Shown: one piece after another, positions 23,328 to 35,104 of the stretch | How positions within the stretch are numbered: the stretch's first letter is position 1 | Layout: each line of letters opens with the position of its first letter | NCBI GenBank assembly: GCA_045837725.1 | Contig: JBEWZL010000077.1 | Span: 248,001-312,000 of the forward strand | Direction: 5' to 3' | DNA: 64,000 nt | DNA from: Vermamoeba vermiformis | Lineage: Eukaryota; Tubulinea; Echinamoebida | Position numbers and translations under genes: made by a program | The notes under the pieces: model-generated | What the model was told of the DNA's origin: nothing | Databases searched by the model: none | What the model saw: only the letters and a program-made list of their open reading frames with translations

Positions 23328-25213
23328 ATGTCTGGTACGTAGTATGACTGACCCCTCGATCGCACTCGACTAACTTGCTTTGTGAACTACAGGCACTGGT
23401 AAGAATTAAACACCATCCACTAATATACTGCACTATAATACAGCCACTATAGATCGTTGATATATTGAGGACTGCATTGATGCGCGCGAATTAAGCGAAA
23501 TATTTTCAAATTATTATTTCAATATTATTGTGAATATTCAGGACTAGTACTGCACCAATATATAGCGGAATAATAGAATAATACTGCAACGCTAAGACAA
23601 TATTTATATGCCCATCAATTGCGCTTCGATCGCGATCACAAAGACCAGTCAAAACTAACGCGACAACTAGGCTTCTCCTTTGGTGGCAGCACTGCCCCTG
23701 CGTCATCCTTTTCATTCGGTGTGCCCTCCACCACACCTGCCACGAGTACTACTACATTTGGCGCGTCAACTACACCCTCGATCGGAGGCACATCCGGCAC
23801 CACCAGCAGCACCACACCGAGCTTCAACTTTGGCTCGACTGCCCCCACTGCCTTCAGCACCACACCCAGCACCACTGCACCGAGCACCACGCCTGCTGCG
23901 AGCACTACCAGCACCACGCCTGCCTTCACATTCGGCACCACGCCGAGCACCACTGCACCGAGCACGAGTGCCACCACGAGTGCCAGCAGTGCCACCACCT
24001 CGACATTCAGCTTTGGCACCACACCGAGCACCACTGCTGCCACCACCAGCACGACAGCAGCACCGACCACGAGCACCACACCTGCCTTCACATTCGGCAG
24101 CACGCCCAGCACTGCGGCACCGAGCACCACTGCTGCCACCACGAGCACGAGTGCCACCACACCCAGCAGTAAGTGCACTGATTGACATGTGACACCTGTC
24201 ACTTCTGACACTTTGACAGCGACCTCGTTCTCGTTCGGTGCCACGCCAGCCACGACCAGCACCGCACCCAGCACTGCCACGCCGAGCACTGCGACAGGTG
24301 CCACCAGTGCTACCACGAGCACGACCTCGTTCTCGTTCGGCAGCAGTGCCAGCACGACTTCGAGCAGCACGGGCGCGACACCTGCCACACCGAGCACACC
24401 CGCGACGAGCACGCAGAGCGAGGCCAAGAAGATCGACTTGACAGCGGTGCTGAAGAACAAGAACCTCGAGGACATCATCAACGATTGGAGCACGCAGCTC
24501 GAAGATCACGTGGGCACATTCACGAAACAGGCGCATCAAGTGGCGGAGTGGGACAACAAGATCATTGAGAACGGCGCCAAGATTATGAAGATCTACGAGC
24601 ACGTGAACAAGGTGCAGGTGTCGCAAAAAGAATTGGATCAGACGCTGGAACTCATCTTCACGCAGCAACAAGAGCTGAATGGCATGCTCGACTCGCTCGA
24701 GGGTGAGTTGGACAAGCTGATGAGTGCGCAGGGACGGCAAGAGAACCCTGCCGACATTGAGCGCGAGAAGGGCTATCAAATGGCCGAGGACTTGAACCGT
24801 CAGCTCGATCAGATGGGCGTCACGTTGCGCGAGCTGATCAAAAAGATCAATTCCAATCAGCAGCAGAGCGCGGACGATGACAATCCGGTGCGTAGTGTGC
24901 TGCTAGTAGTAGTGTTGTGACTGACCGCGCGCAGATATATCAAATCGTGCAGATCTTGAACGCGCACTTGAATTCGTTGCAGTGGATCGATCAGAGCAGC
25001 ACGGCACTGCAGCTAAAAATAGCCGAGGTCGACAAGCAGCTCAAGGCCAGCAAGTTGGAGCACGATAAGATCACGCGCATGCGCAAGAGCAGTACGTATA
25101 CTTGTGTATACCTCAGGGTGGCACGTGGCTATTTTTAGCTCGTGTACCGGAGTGACTGTTTGACACGTGTCACATTAGGAGTGCTGACAGCTGTTATTTT
25201 AGATTTTGAATGA
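23328..25213 (+). CDS. NUP62: Nup62/Nsp1-type FG nucleoporin
   Basis: This central-channel nucleoporin has an N-terminal FG/T/S-rich part with FSFG and FTFG repeats in a sea of T, S, A and P, then a C-terminal coiled-coil that builds the Nup62-Nup54-Nup58 complex (NDWSTQLEDHVGTF, IYQIVQILNAHLNSLQWID). The proposed exons are 23328-23334, a six-base exon 23393-23398, 23671-24168, 24220-24887, 24935-25091 and 25203-25213 (448 residues). The start MSG...FSFGGSTAPAS resembles human MSGFNFGGTGAP. Leaving out the six-base exon also keeps the frame (446 residues). The last small exon is the least certain part. Confidence 0.88.
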
Positions 25214-25342
25214 ACGCCGATTGGTGAATAACTCCGTTGCTAAATATGGTCAAATGTTCTATATTTAGTAATGCTGCCGATGCTGTACTGTGAATAAATG
25301 TGAACATAATCTTGTTTTATTATTTACACGGGGCTGTGGCGA

Positions 25343-25695
25343 TTATTTATTGTCGCTGTTAGTGCTGTTAAAGTTGCTGTTCTTTAAGTGCGTTAAATTC
25401 AACACTTCTAATTTTTTCTGAATTTTAAATAATTAATTTGAATTATTATTGCTTGCGATCTGTTACCTTGATGCACTCTTCGTACTGAGTCCAAATAGGT
25501 GTACAATCGTCTTGCTTGGCCTCGCCTTTCAAGAACTTTTCGTGCAGCCAGCGATGAAAGCACTGATCGTGGCGCTCTTTTTCTTCGCGACACATCAAGT
25601 AGTCCTTGCTGTCTGCCTCTGTAGCGTGTTAATAAGCTATTGTACTATCATATACTACTAGTACCATTATTGTGCGTGCTGTTCTTGTCTGCCAT
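25343..25695 (-). CDS. TRIAP1: Mdm35/TRIAP1-like twin CX9C protein
   Basis: Mdm35/TRIAP1 works in the mitochondrial intermembrane space, where it stabilises the Ups/PRELI lipid-transfer proteins. Three exons (25665-25695, 25467-25618, 25343-25417) encode 85 residues. Two cysteine pairs are visible: CREEKERHDQC (CX9C) and CTPIWTQYEEC (CX9C), with the family motif CFHRWLHEKFLKGE between them (human CFNRWFAEKFLKGD). The last intron has a weak GTAACA donor; reading through it would end the protein six residues later, so the tail could be shorter. This gene is easy to miss because of its size. Confidence 0.88.
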
Positions 25696-25852
25696 TCTCG
25701 CGCTGTGACTAATTGGCCATTTGTTGCATTCAGTTCACGAGCACTGAACTCACAATATAGAACACTATATATTATAATAACACATAACAATAGGGTTATT
25801 TGTCGCTACACATCGTTGTTAATATTGTGGAGTAACGGATCGCGATCTGACG

Positions 25853-26341
25853 ATGGCGCGACGAGTTATTGAGAACGAGTATTTTTATTTGAAAGTCCGC
25901 TTGTAAGCGAAGCATATTCATTAATATTGTCACCATAATAGGCAAGTAATCACGAGCAAATAATAATTATTTTTATGCAGAGTTTCCAACGACAAAATTG
26001 ACGACTTGACGCCTGTATTATACAAGAATATTATAGTGACTTCTATGCGCACGCTCTTTGGTGTTGTGGGCACAGCACTCGAGGTAGATCTGCTCGCGCT
26101 GGATGCAGACAACGAAGCTATTCTGCGCGTACAAAAATCGTAAGGTACCTGTCACTCTAGAGCGCATATTAACGCTGAATATAGGGCACTGACAACACTA
26201 CGCGCAGCACTGACGTTTGTGTCCAGTTACGACCAACACGCGTGCAGATTTGACGTGCTCAAAGTCTCATCCACCCTGCACTCGCTCAACAACACGAGCA
26301 GACTCGATGCATTCGATGAATACGCGCCCCTAACACTGTAG
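25853..26341 (+). CDS. Rpp14/Pop5-family RNase P/MRP subunit
   Basis: Three exons (25853-25902, 25981-26139, 26185-26341) encode 121 residues. The order of elements fits the Rpp14/Pop5 family, protein subunits of the RNase P and MRP ribozymes: NEYFYLKVRL, then ITSMRTLFGVVGTALEVDLL in reading order (VTSMRTLFG), then EAILRVQKSALTTLRAALTF, then a final strand FDVLKVSSTLHSL. The length and the EYFYLKV start are closer to Rpp14 than to Pop5. The stop lies only 33 bp from the stop of the convergent SPINDLY gene. Confidence 0.75.
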
Positions 26342-26374
26342 TGCATGTACATATAAACAACGCTTTATTTACGC

Positions 26375-29300
26375 TTATGAGAGCTGCACGGGCCCCAACA
26401 GCGGTGCGACAGTGTTGGCTGGATGTAGCAGACTGGCCACACTCGCACCCGTCGAGGCACTCGGCACCGCACTGTTGCTGCACCACCGCGTCCAGAGCTC
26501 GCGATACACGCCCTCCAAGTGCTGCGTGAATGTGGCCCCGTCGCACAGATACGACTGCGCCATTTGTGCGCGCAATGTGCGACGAATCTCTTGCAGCTGC
26601 GCGACATCACTGGCGAGATTGATGGCAATCTTGATGTACTCGTCAATGTTGCGCGCAATGAACCGCTCGTGCCCCACTTGTGTCAGCAGTGACACGCCGA
26701 CATTGTGCGCGTGACAGGCATCGCCTTGCAAGGTGACTACTGGCACACCCATCCACAGCGCTTCACACGTGGTAGTAGTGCCTGCATAGGGCCAGGTGTC
26801 GAGTGAGAGGTCCACGAGTCCGTAGGCTGACAAGTGGTCGCGGTGCAGGGGCAGCAGACCCATCAGATCGATGCGCGTTGAGTCCACGCCACATCGTTCA
26901 AATATTTCCCAGAATTTTTTGCGCACTTTCTCGCTCACGAATGGCTTGCACTTGACTACGAGCCTCTGCATTGTGTTAGTTAGCGACAGATCATGCGACT
27001 AGCTGTGCTACTTACCGAATTAGGCACAGCTTTGATGATCTTAGCCCAAGTCTCACACACGTGCATGTTGATCTTGGCCAAGTTGTTGAAGGAGCCAAAG
27101 GTCACAAAACCGTTCTTCAAATAGGGCAGTGGTGGCACCTCGCCACTCTCGGGGGCAGGAGTGTAGCACAAGAAGCACTTGGGCAGTCGCACGAGCTGTT
27201 CAGTGAATTCTTGTCGCGTGTTGGGCGGGTCTACCAGGGCATCGGTCAAACGGTAGTCAATGCGTCGCATGCCCGTGGTGTTGGGATAGCCAATGTACCT
27301 GCAAATGACACGTGTCAGTCAACGTGTCAAAGAGTAACCTCCGCTCTACTCACGTGATCTGCACGGGCGCGGGTTTGAGAGCCATGACATCGAGTCTGTT
27401 GCCAGCAGTGTGGCCGGTGAGTTCAATCAGCAAGTCAATGCCGTCCTGTCGTATCATGTGTGCCACACTGCGCGCATCGAGACCGTACACTGCGCGCCAC
27501 TGATCGACGTAGGACTTGAGCCGCTCTGTCTTGTGATCTGGCTTGACGACATTCGAGTAACTAGCGCCGATCAGTCTACATGCGAGGTATATATATAGAG
27601 AGATGTGCTCGTACGTACCAGGTGATGTGATAGTGCTGCTTGTTGTAGTGCTTGAGAATGGCCTCGACAAAGTACGAGACGGAGTGGACAAAGAAGTCCG
27701 GACTCAAATAGCCAATTCTGATGCGGCGATCACTCGTGCGCGCATTGTCCCAGCTCGTGTAGGGCTCGTATTGGGCCTCAAAGCGATCGCCCCACTCGCG
27801 ATGGGCCTCGTACACTTTGTCGATGCGGAGATTTTCCAAATCTGGAAGCACGTGTTAGTGTCACTGATTGCCAAATTAGGCAATGAGCATACAGTTCATG
27901 GCGAGCAGGCGATTCTGTCCAGCATTGCGCGAGTTCGGCTGCATCTGCAAGCACTTGTCGTAGCAGGTGATGGCCTCTTGAATGTCGCACTCGTCGCGGT
28001 ACAGCACACCGAGGTTGTTGTACGCCTCCACGTAGTTGGGATTTTCACGAATGGCGGACTTGATCGCTGCATAGGCCTCTTCCAGCTACGATTGGGTCAG
28101 TACGCCACGAAGTGACACATCCCTATATGTACAAGCACGTACCTTGCCCTGCACGGTGTACACGACGCCGAGGTTGTTGAGTGTCTGACTGAACTTGGGA
28201 TTGATGCGCAGTGCAGCTTGATAGCACTCAATGGCCTTGCTGAGATTGTCGCGGTTCTTGTAGATGACACCGAGGTTGTTGTAGGCCACTGAGCACGCAG
28301 GATTGAAGTGAATGGACATCTCGTAGTGGTAGATGGCCTTGTCGAATTGACCGCGCTCACCGTGCGCGACACCGAGGTTGTAATAGGCATCGGAGTACTT
28401 GCTGTTGTAGATGAGTGCGCGCTTGTAGAGTCGGATTGCCTCTTTCACCTTGCCCTCGTTCTTGATCTTGGTGCCAATGTCCGTGTAGGCAATGGCCAGG
28501 TTGTGCTTGGCGATCTCAAAGTTCGGATTGATGTTCAGCGCCTTCTCGTAGTGTGCAATGGCCTCGTCGAGCTTGTCCATGTTCTTGTATATGACGCCAA
28601 TGTTGCAGTAGGCCTCGCAGTAGTACGGATTGAACTCGACGGCCTTGTTGTAGTAGAACAGTGCCTCGGGGTACTCATTCAACTCGCTGTGCACCACACC
28701 GAGGTTGTAGTAGGCAGGGGCGTACTTCTGATCGTAGGCCAGTGCCTCCATGTATTTGCTCATGCCCTCTTTGATGTTGCCTTCCATCTTCAAGTGCGTG
28801 CCCAGATCTGTCAGCGACACACTCAGATTCTCTTTTGCCGGGCCATATTCGCGGTCATAAAACAGTGCTTGCTTGTACATCGCTATCTGCATGGTACATA
28901 TATATAAATAAGTCCTATGGTTCAGCGACGAGTCAGCTACGTACTGCTTCGTTGAGTCGTTGCCCCTCTTTGTACATGGTACCGACTGTGGTCAATATGG
29001 AGGGGTCTGTGCTGTTCAATGATAGTGCTTTCCATATGACGCTGCTCGCCTCTGCATTATATATATTAGTACGTCTCGCTCGGGACGGAGATCGACGGTG
29101 GATCCAACCGATCCGCCCGATAAACTTCAAATAAAGCTCGATTTATCGTTTGTTGCTTAAGATAAGTAGCATTGTATGCCAACATTCTAGTTTTCTCGGT
29201 TTGAAAGTTATTGGCGCGCGGATCGACAGCTGAACTCACTAAATTTACCTTTAGTTTTACCGAGCAACTTCAAGCAGATGCCTTTGTGAACGAGTGCCTC

Positions 29301-29721
29301 TGTATTCGATTCTTCAATTGACAATATTTTGTCGTATACTCCTATCGCTTCTTGTATCTTATTGCGCGACTGATAGAGCTGTGACGTCAATTAAAGAAAA
29401 TAATCACAAAATTATTAATATTTTAACAACAAATCAATATTAACGTATTCTACCATTATATAGGCCTAAATATTGTAGTAAAATAATATGTCAATATTAA
29501 TATGTATTGTCGGCCCCAGTAATTAAGACCGACATTTAATATAATTTCAATACCGCGCAATGAGCTCATTACGCATATAAATAAATTGTTAATAAGGATA
29601 CACTCGCTTTGTTCAGCAGTTCTTTGATAATAGGTTTGACAGGACTCTTCGGAGTGCTCGCGATCAGACCGTTCAGATCTGTTCGCGGAACTAAATTCCT
29701 CAAGTGCTGATTGGGGTCCAT
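26375..29721 (-). CDS. SPY: SPINDLY-type protein O-glycosyltransferase (TPR repeats plus GT41 domain)
   Basis: SPINDLY transfers fucose from GDP-fucose to Ser/Thr of nuclear and cytosolic proteins. Nine exons (29602-29721, 29249-29378, 28945-29051, 28143-28886, 27893-28085, 27619-27841, 27354-27560, 27016-27298, 26375-26965) encode 865 residues. The N-terminal half is about eleven TPR repeats (AYYNLGVVHSELNEYPEAL, AYCNIGVIYKNMDKLDEAI). The GT41 half has RIRIGYLSPDFF, TGHTAGNRLDVMALKPAPVQ, TYIGYPNTTGM, RLVVKCKPF and YAGTTTTCEALWMGVPVVT. The last four are much closer to plant SPY than to animal OGT, whose equivalents differ (GTTG... and GMMDVLW types). Introns in the first, AT-rich exons are long (223 and 197 bp), and later ones are short. 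Confidence 0.93.
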
Positions 29722-30038
29722 TAATAACTGCCAATGCTCCGAGGTGAGTTGTTGTTGATTTCACAAGCACGATCCAAATAGTCATTCATGAACGCCGGTG
29801 CAATTTTTGCGAGTCACGACGAACATCACGCGCAAAAGAATTGAGCGAACAACGATGGATTTATTTAATATGTAAGTGGTGCAATTAACCCTACAATGCG
29901 AGGTCATAATATTTCTGAGTGTACTGTTGGGCTGCATCGAATCCACTCGTACCTGAGAGGTAGATGTGACTTCACACTGCACGCATCGAGACTCAAGTGC
30001 AGTGCCGTGAATGTGCTGCGACTACATGCCTGCGTGTC
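29722..30038. other. Short intergenic gap between SPY start and UPF1 stop
   Basis: 317 bp, AT-rich next to the SPY start, presumably its promoter together with the UPF1 3' end. Nothing coding is seen. Confidence 0.4.
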
Positions 30039-33000
30039 CTAGAAGGGCTGCGTGCTGAGCTGTTGCGTGAGTGAGTCGGGCTGTGTCTTGGCCCCGACAG
30101 TGCTCTGCGAGTGCAGCGGATCATCCACAAAGTCACTCACTTGCGACAGACCTTCGAACAGGTACGGTGCGCGCTCAGAGTCCTGCGTCTGATCGAGGGC
30201 TTGCGTGAAGGGTGCTTGACTGAATGAGCCGCTCGACACATCGTCGCGCACGTTGTTGTTGTTGTGGCGCACGTGATCTTCGCGTCGTTCACGGCGTGGT
30301 GCGCGATCAGGACGATCACGTGGCACACGACGTGGACCGCGCGAGACATTGGTGCTGTTGGGACTGACTGCGGGCACGGGCAGCGACAGATCATTGCTGA
30401 CAGGGTGCAGTGGCATGCCTTGACTCTGATGGGCCTGATGGAAGTGCGACTGCGACTGATAGCTCGGATGATTGCTGTGGTACGTGAAGTTCTTGCGCGG
30501 CTTCTCGAGCTGCATCAGTGCGGGCTTGAGATTGTTGAGCGGACCATCCACGAGCGAGCTCTTCTCCTTGAAGTACTGCAGCAGATTGTGCCACAGTGGT
30601 TGCGTGGACAAGACGCGCGGATTGCCAATCAGCACGAGACCGTAGCGAGCACGCGTGAGTGCAACGTTGAGACGACGCGGATCATTCAAGAAACCCACTC
30701 CGAGCTTGCTGTTGGAGCGCACACACGACAGGATGATGAAGTCCTTCTCGCGCCCTTGGAACGAGTCCACTGAGGCGACTTCAATGTCCTCGTACAAGTC
30801 ACTCGCCAGCGAGCCGTTGCGGCGCATGTACGAGACAATGTACGCGCGCTGACCCTCGTAGGGTGTGATGACACCAATCTGCTGCGGACTCGCGCCGGAC
30901 TTCAAGAAGGCAGTGACAATCTTCTCGCAGGCGTGCACTTCAGCACGATTCAGATACGACGTGCCACTCGCGGAGATTTCCTCCTGACCAATGCACGCGT
31001 AGAAGAACATGGGCTTGTCCATCACAGGCCAGGGGAACTTGATGGTCTTCAAGAGCCGATCGTTGATGGACACACCGTTCTGCAGTGTGCCCTCGTAGAA
31101 GGTGTTCGAGGGCCACTCGCTGAGACACGGGTGCATGCGATATTGGACCTGCAAACGAATGGGCTTCAATGAGGTGTCGTTGAGCGACAACAAGACCAAG
31201 CGTTCAAAGAGTGATTGGCTGAGTCCTGCTTTGGCTGCTTGTTTGCACATGATGACTGGTCCGAGCTGACAGTGATCGCCAATGAACTGAACTGCAGTTA
31301 GCACGCTGCACAGACATCATGGTTCAGCGAGTACGTACCACGACTTGTTTGGCACCGAGCACGAGGGGGATCAGCACTTCAGGCTCCGTGGCTTGTGTCG
31401 ACTCGTCCACCAGCACTTGTTTGAATCGCAAGTTGCTCAAGCGCGGATCACCAGCACCCACACAGGTCGTGCAGATGACGTGCGCTGCTTTCAATATCTC
31501 GCGCTCAGCACTGCGCTTGAGGGACTTGTAGCGCTTCTCGTCTTGTGCTGAGAGCTCACCTTGATCGTCCTTCAATTGTTGCCTGCACGCGATGAGTTAG
31601 TCGCACTGACATTTGATATCACAGCATTAGCTTACAGTTTTTGCAGCTCAGTGGAGGTGTCCAATCGCTTGACTTGCCAGTGCAGTGTCAAGAACTCAAC
31701 GGGAGAGCTGACTGCCTCGCGACTCTTGGCACACAAGCGCACCACTTTGAGACCAGTCGCGTGAATCTTTTCCGTCAATTGATCCACTGCCACGTTGCTC
31801 GGAGCACACACGAGCACTTGTCCGCGGCCTTTGTTCTGCTTGACGAGGTGAAACACGACAGCTGCGGAGGTGACAGTCTTGCCCGTGCCTGGCGGTCCTT
31901 GAATGAGCGAGAGTGGCTTGCTGAGCACGGCTTTGACGGCTTCAATCTGACTGTGATTCAGCTCTGGCAGACCTGGCGCTGAGAATCGCTTTGGCATCGG
32001 CACGCGGAACTTCTTCTCGGCGACGTCGTGTCCGAGTATCTTGTGGTAGAGATAGGCACTCATGGCACTCTCTTCCGCTGCAAATATTTGCATTGCTTTA
32101 GTCATGCGATCAAAACTGGTGCTCTTCCAGACAAAGTCAATGCTGAACGGATACGACACGTCCACAGGTGCGCCTTGACTGCTGCGGAGCTCCAGCGCCA
32201 CCTCTTCGTTCTGCACAATGTTCAGCTTGATCACGTGACCGACACTCTGCCATGCAGGACGCATCGAATCACCTGCATAGCGCAGTCGCAGTTCATCGCC
32301 GGGCACGAGTCTGAGATCCGCATCGACGCGCTGAAATGAGAACCAAGCAATGCGCTTCTTGTTGAGTCCAATGTCCCAGCGCACAGAGATGTTGTCCTGC
32401 GTCTGCGACTCTTTCATCACCTTGTCGTAGTCTGCTTCGAGCTTCACGAGCGGCGTGTAGATGCTCTTGTACTGATACGCATCTTCGTACGCTGATTGCA
32501 CGGGCTGTGCCTCTTCGTCGGTGGTGTTCTGCTTCAAGTCCTCGGGGCCTGCATCGGGCTTGCTCTTCCACACCTCTTCCAGCTTGTTGATCTGCTGCGT
32601 GGTGACTTGACGCGCACGTTGTTGTTCGTGTTCGGAGGGCACTTTGACGAGCCAAGGCAAGAAGGCCTGGTCCTCAATGAGTGGCTGCCACTGCGTCATG
32701 TCCCAGTCCATGCCTTTAATCGCGCCTGAACTGCACTCGCGACACAGCAGCACCACGACAGATTCGGACTTGGCGGGAATAAAACCAAGACCAAACACAT
32801 TTCTAGTGCCACAATTATAGCACTCTAATATAGTCTCGCCAAGGGGTGAGTCCTTGTGCAGACTAACTTCTTTGTGCTTCGTGCGAACCAGATGGTAGAT
32901 GATGTGGGCACCAGCAGTGTGTCCGCGACCATTGCAGAACCATTTTTGACAATTAGGAAAATTGCATCGTACTACGCAGGCGGGATTGTGAATACCGCAG

Positions 33001-33408
33001 TATCTAAAGCAAACACGCGATAAGAATGGAGAAAATAATAATAATAATTATTAAAAATAAATTAAAAATGCTACGATCACCGCACCTGCAAGCATGTTCA
33101 GGGAGCTCTTGAATTCTGTCGAAATTTTCATCGTCGTCAAAATTCTCTTCGAAATTAAGTTCAGCGGTCGCCGAAGCTAGATCAGTGAGAGTTGCATCGG
33201 TAACAGATCTAGTATCAGCGTGCCAGTTCTGAGAGTGTTGCGATGTGAAATCGTCCACTTCTGAGCCTTGTGTATTGAAATCGAGAAAGTTGTAATCCGA
33301 TTGACTTTCATCAGGCTGCACAAAGTAGTCCATATCAGAGCGAGCAGTGCTCTGACTGACCTGCGAGAATGCCTGTGAGCTCGGGCGATTGCTGAACCTC
33401 TTGCTCAT
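30039..33408 (-). CDS. UPF1: UPF1 RNA helicase, nonsense-mediated decay
   Basis: UPF1 is the ATP-dependent 5'-3' helicase at the heart of nonsense-mediated mRNA decay. Four exons (33086-33408, 31636-33003, 31339-31582, 30039-31286) encode 1060 residues. The CH domain is present ([37 protein letters not shown]) with its zinc-binding Cys/His. The helicase core has Walker [14 protein letters not shown], the DEST box [47 protein letters not shown] and [15 protein letters not shown]. The C-terminal tail is rich in SQ and TQ dipeptides ([19 protein letters not shown]), the kind of site that SMG1 phosphorylates in animals, which suggests the same control here. Start is [16 protein letters not shown]. 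Confidence 0.96.
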
Positions 33409-33598
33409 CTGTGTGCGGCCTTCAAAAGTGCGAATACAATGACTGCCCCGGTGCGCGTGTAAATTTACCAGCTGAGAACACGTGGCCAAACAGTCAACAC
33501 GAACATTAACTAGGGTGCTGCAATGTGAAGTATAATACAAGTGCGATGAGGTTTAATGCGTGCGTATACAAGCTTCAGACAACATGCATGAAGGTCAC

Positions 33599-34713
33599 TT
33601 AAGTCCACTTCATGTTCATGCCCACAAACTGCTTGTTCGTCGTGTCTTCAATCGGCATGGCATCCACGGCATTGTAGCCGTCCCCTGTGTACCCTGACTC
33701 TGAATAGCCAGACTCGACGTGCATGGCGGGGAACAGATCCTCTTTGCGATAACACTTGGCGGAGAACGGGTCCGTGAAGTCAATCATGTGCAGCAAGAAC
33801 GGTCCATCGCGCTTCGAGTCGTACAATCGTGCGCGCAGACTGTTCACATCGCGCAGCTCATCGAACTTCCAGTGCGTCTTTTTGATCTTGCCCTCGTGCA
33901 CGTAGTCCACGGCCAGTCCACCCTTGCTGCTGAAGCGCAACAAGAAGGCACCAATCACACCAATGCGCGCCTTCAACATCTTCTCGGAGAGATTGCTGCT
34001 CACAAAGCCGTGAATGCGCACTGGTGCTGGTATGTCCCATGCGTCCCATAGCTGCAGCGCGGTGTCAGTACGCGAAACAAGAGCACATCTGTAACGGACA
34101 GTACATACCCTGTCAATCAATCGCCAGCAGTGAATAAATGAGAAATTGTCGTCTGATTGGTCCCAAAAGAATTTCAAAAAGCTCTCGCGATCAATAATTA
34201 AGTTGTTGATGTATTCAATGTCTCGGTTACCAAAGGCTTTGTCAAATTCAGTCGAGCCTCGTGCAAATCCTAACCGAGCGCAGTCGAATTAGTATAGTCA
34301 TCACATATACGGACTAGTGACGTACCGAATGCAGCAACAGCAGTTAAGTAAGCAAGACTGGCAATATCAAGCGGACGACGGCACTCTCGTCGTTGACTGG
34401 CTGAAATTAAGTAGTGATAATAATACTGCAAATATACTTTCAAGTGAGTGCCTAATACACCTCTTTTGACTCCCTAAAATTATGAAATAATTATTGTAAT
34501 AATTTCTAAAAAATGGTAATATTATTCAATTAATACCTCTCCTTTGACCATTAGTGCCCAAACAATTGGCCCATGTTGTCTGCAATCAGGGAGGTCTTTG
34601 AATACGTCAATGAATACTTTTACAACTTGCGGATTGAATGCGCTGCTGGCTTGTAAAAGGTTGAATATGGTCTGTCGCGACAAAGTAAATTTATCTTCGA
34701 GTTGTGCATCCAT
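33599..34713 (-). CDS. Short protein with a STAT-type SH2 domain
   Basis: Five exons (34537-34713, 34461-34473, 34326-34400, 34109-34269, 33599-34051) encode 292 residues. The linker-SH2 region reads NFSFIHCWRLIDRLWDAWD, then IHGFVSSNLSEKML, then GAFLLRFSSKGGLAVDYV; the Arg of FLLRFS is the phosphotyrosine-binding residue. This layout is that of STAT linker plus SH2 domains (compare GFISK...GTFLLRFS). The tail holds GYSESGYTGDGY, three Gly-Tyr pairs where STATs carry their activating tyrosine. The STAT coiled-coil and immunoglobulin-like DNA-binding regions are missing, and only about 150 helical residues precede SH2. A 13-base exon is needed to keep the frame. It could be a dominant partner or adaptor rather than a transcription factor. 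Confidence 0.72.
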
Positions 34714-35104
34714 TATTTGCTATTTTTAATCCCAGACGGTGATAAACAATGTCTCTTGTGTCGCAAGCAATTTCGTGGATTTGGAACTGACCTGTTTTCA
34801 CAAGGCGGGAATCTTTTGGTGAACACGTGGCTGTCCCTCTTTTTGCGAACAAGGAATACACCTTACTGTAAGTGTCATATGCACCTTAGGTGATAAAAGG
34901 GCCGAATAATATGAGCGCAAGGCACGGATCCCCGTAACTTAAGGCTACATTAGTGACATTGGAGAAGATACATCGACAGGTCAATACACTGCTCATGATA
35001 AGCACTCATGCTTACGAATATGATAGTGTTAGTATTGAGGTGCGGTAACTTTCCTTGTTGTTTTCGTGTTTTATTATTTGTAATCTATTTCGCAACGCCA
35101 CACA
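34714..35104. promoter_or_regulatory. Divergent gap between SH2 protein and VPS29
   Basis: 391 bp between outward-facing starts. A plus-strand open stretch of 63 codons (34702-34893) overlaps the SH2 gene start and has no family resemblance, so I left it out. Confidence 0.35.

Noticed and set aside
23641-24440. Minus-strand 285-codon and 337-codon frames across the Nup62 repeats
   Set aside because: They are low-complexity Val/Ala/Leu or Gly/Arg translations of the antisense of FG-repeat DNA.
26375-29721. Animal-type O-GlcNAc transferase (OGT) as the name for the TPR-glycosyltransferase gene
   Set aside because: The catalytic half (TYIGYPNTTGM, YAGTTTTCEALWMG) follows SPINDLY, not OGT.
30039-33408. 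Other superfamily 1 helicases (SETX/Sen1, MOV10)
   Set aside because: The zinc-binding CH domain and near-identical core motifs identify UPF1.
34702-34893. 63-codon plus-strand frame with CLLCRKQF and CKCHMHL
   Set aside because: The cysteine spacing is not that of a known zinc finger, it overlaps the SH2 gene start, and no splice partners were found.
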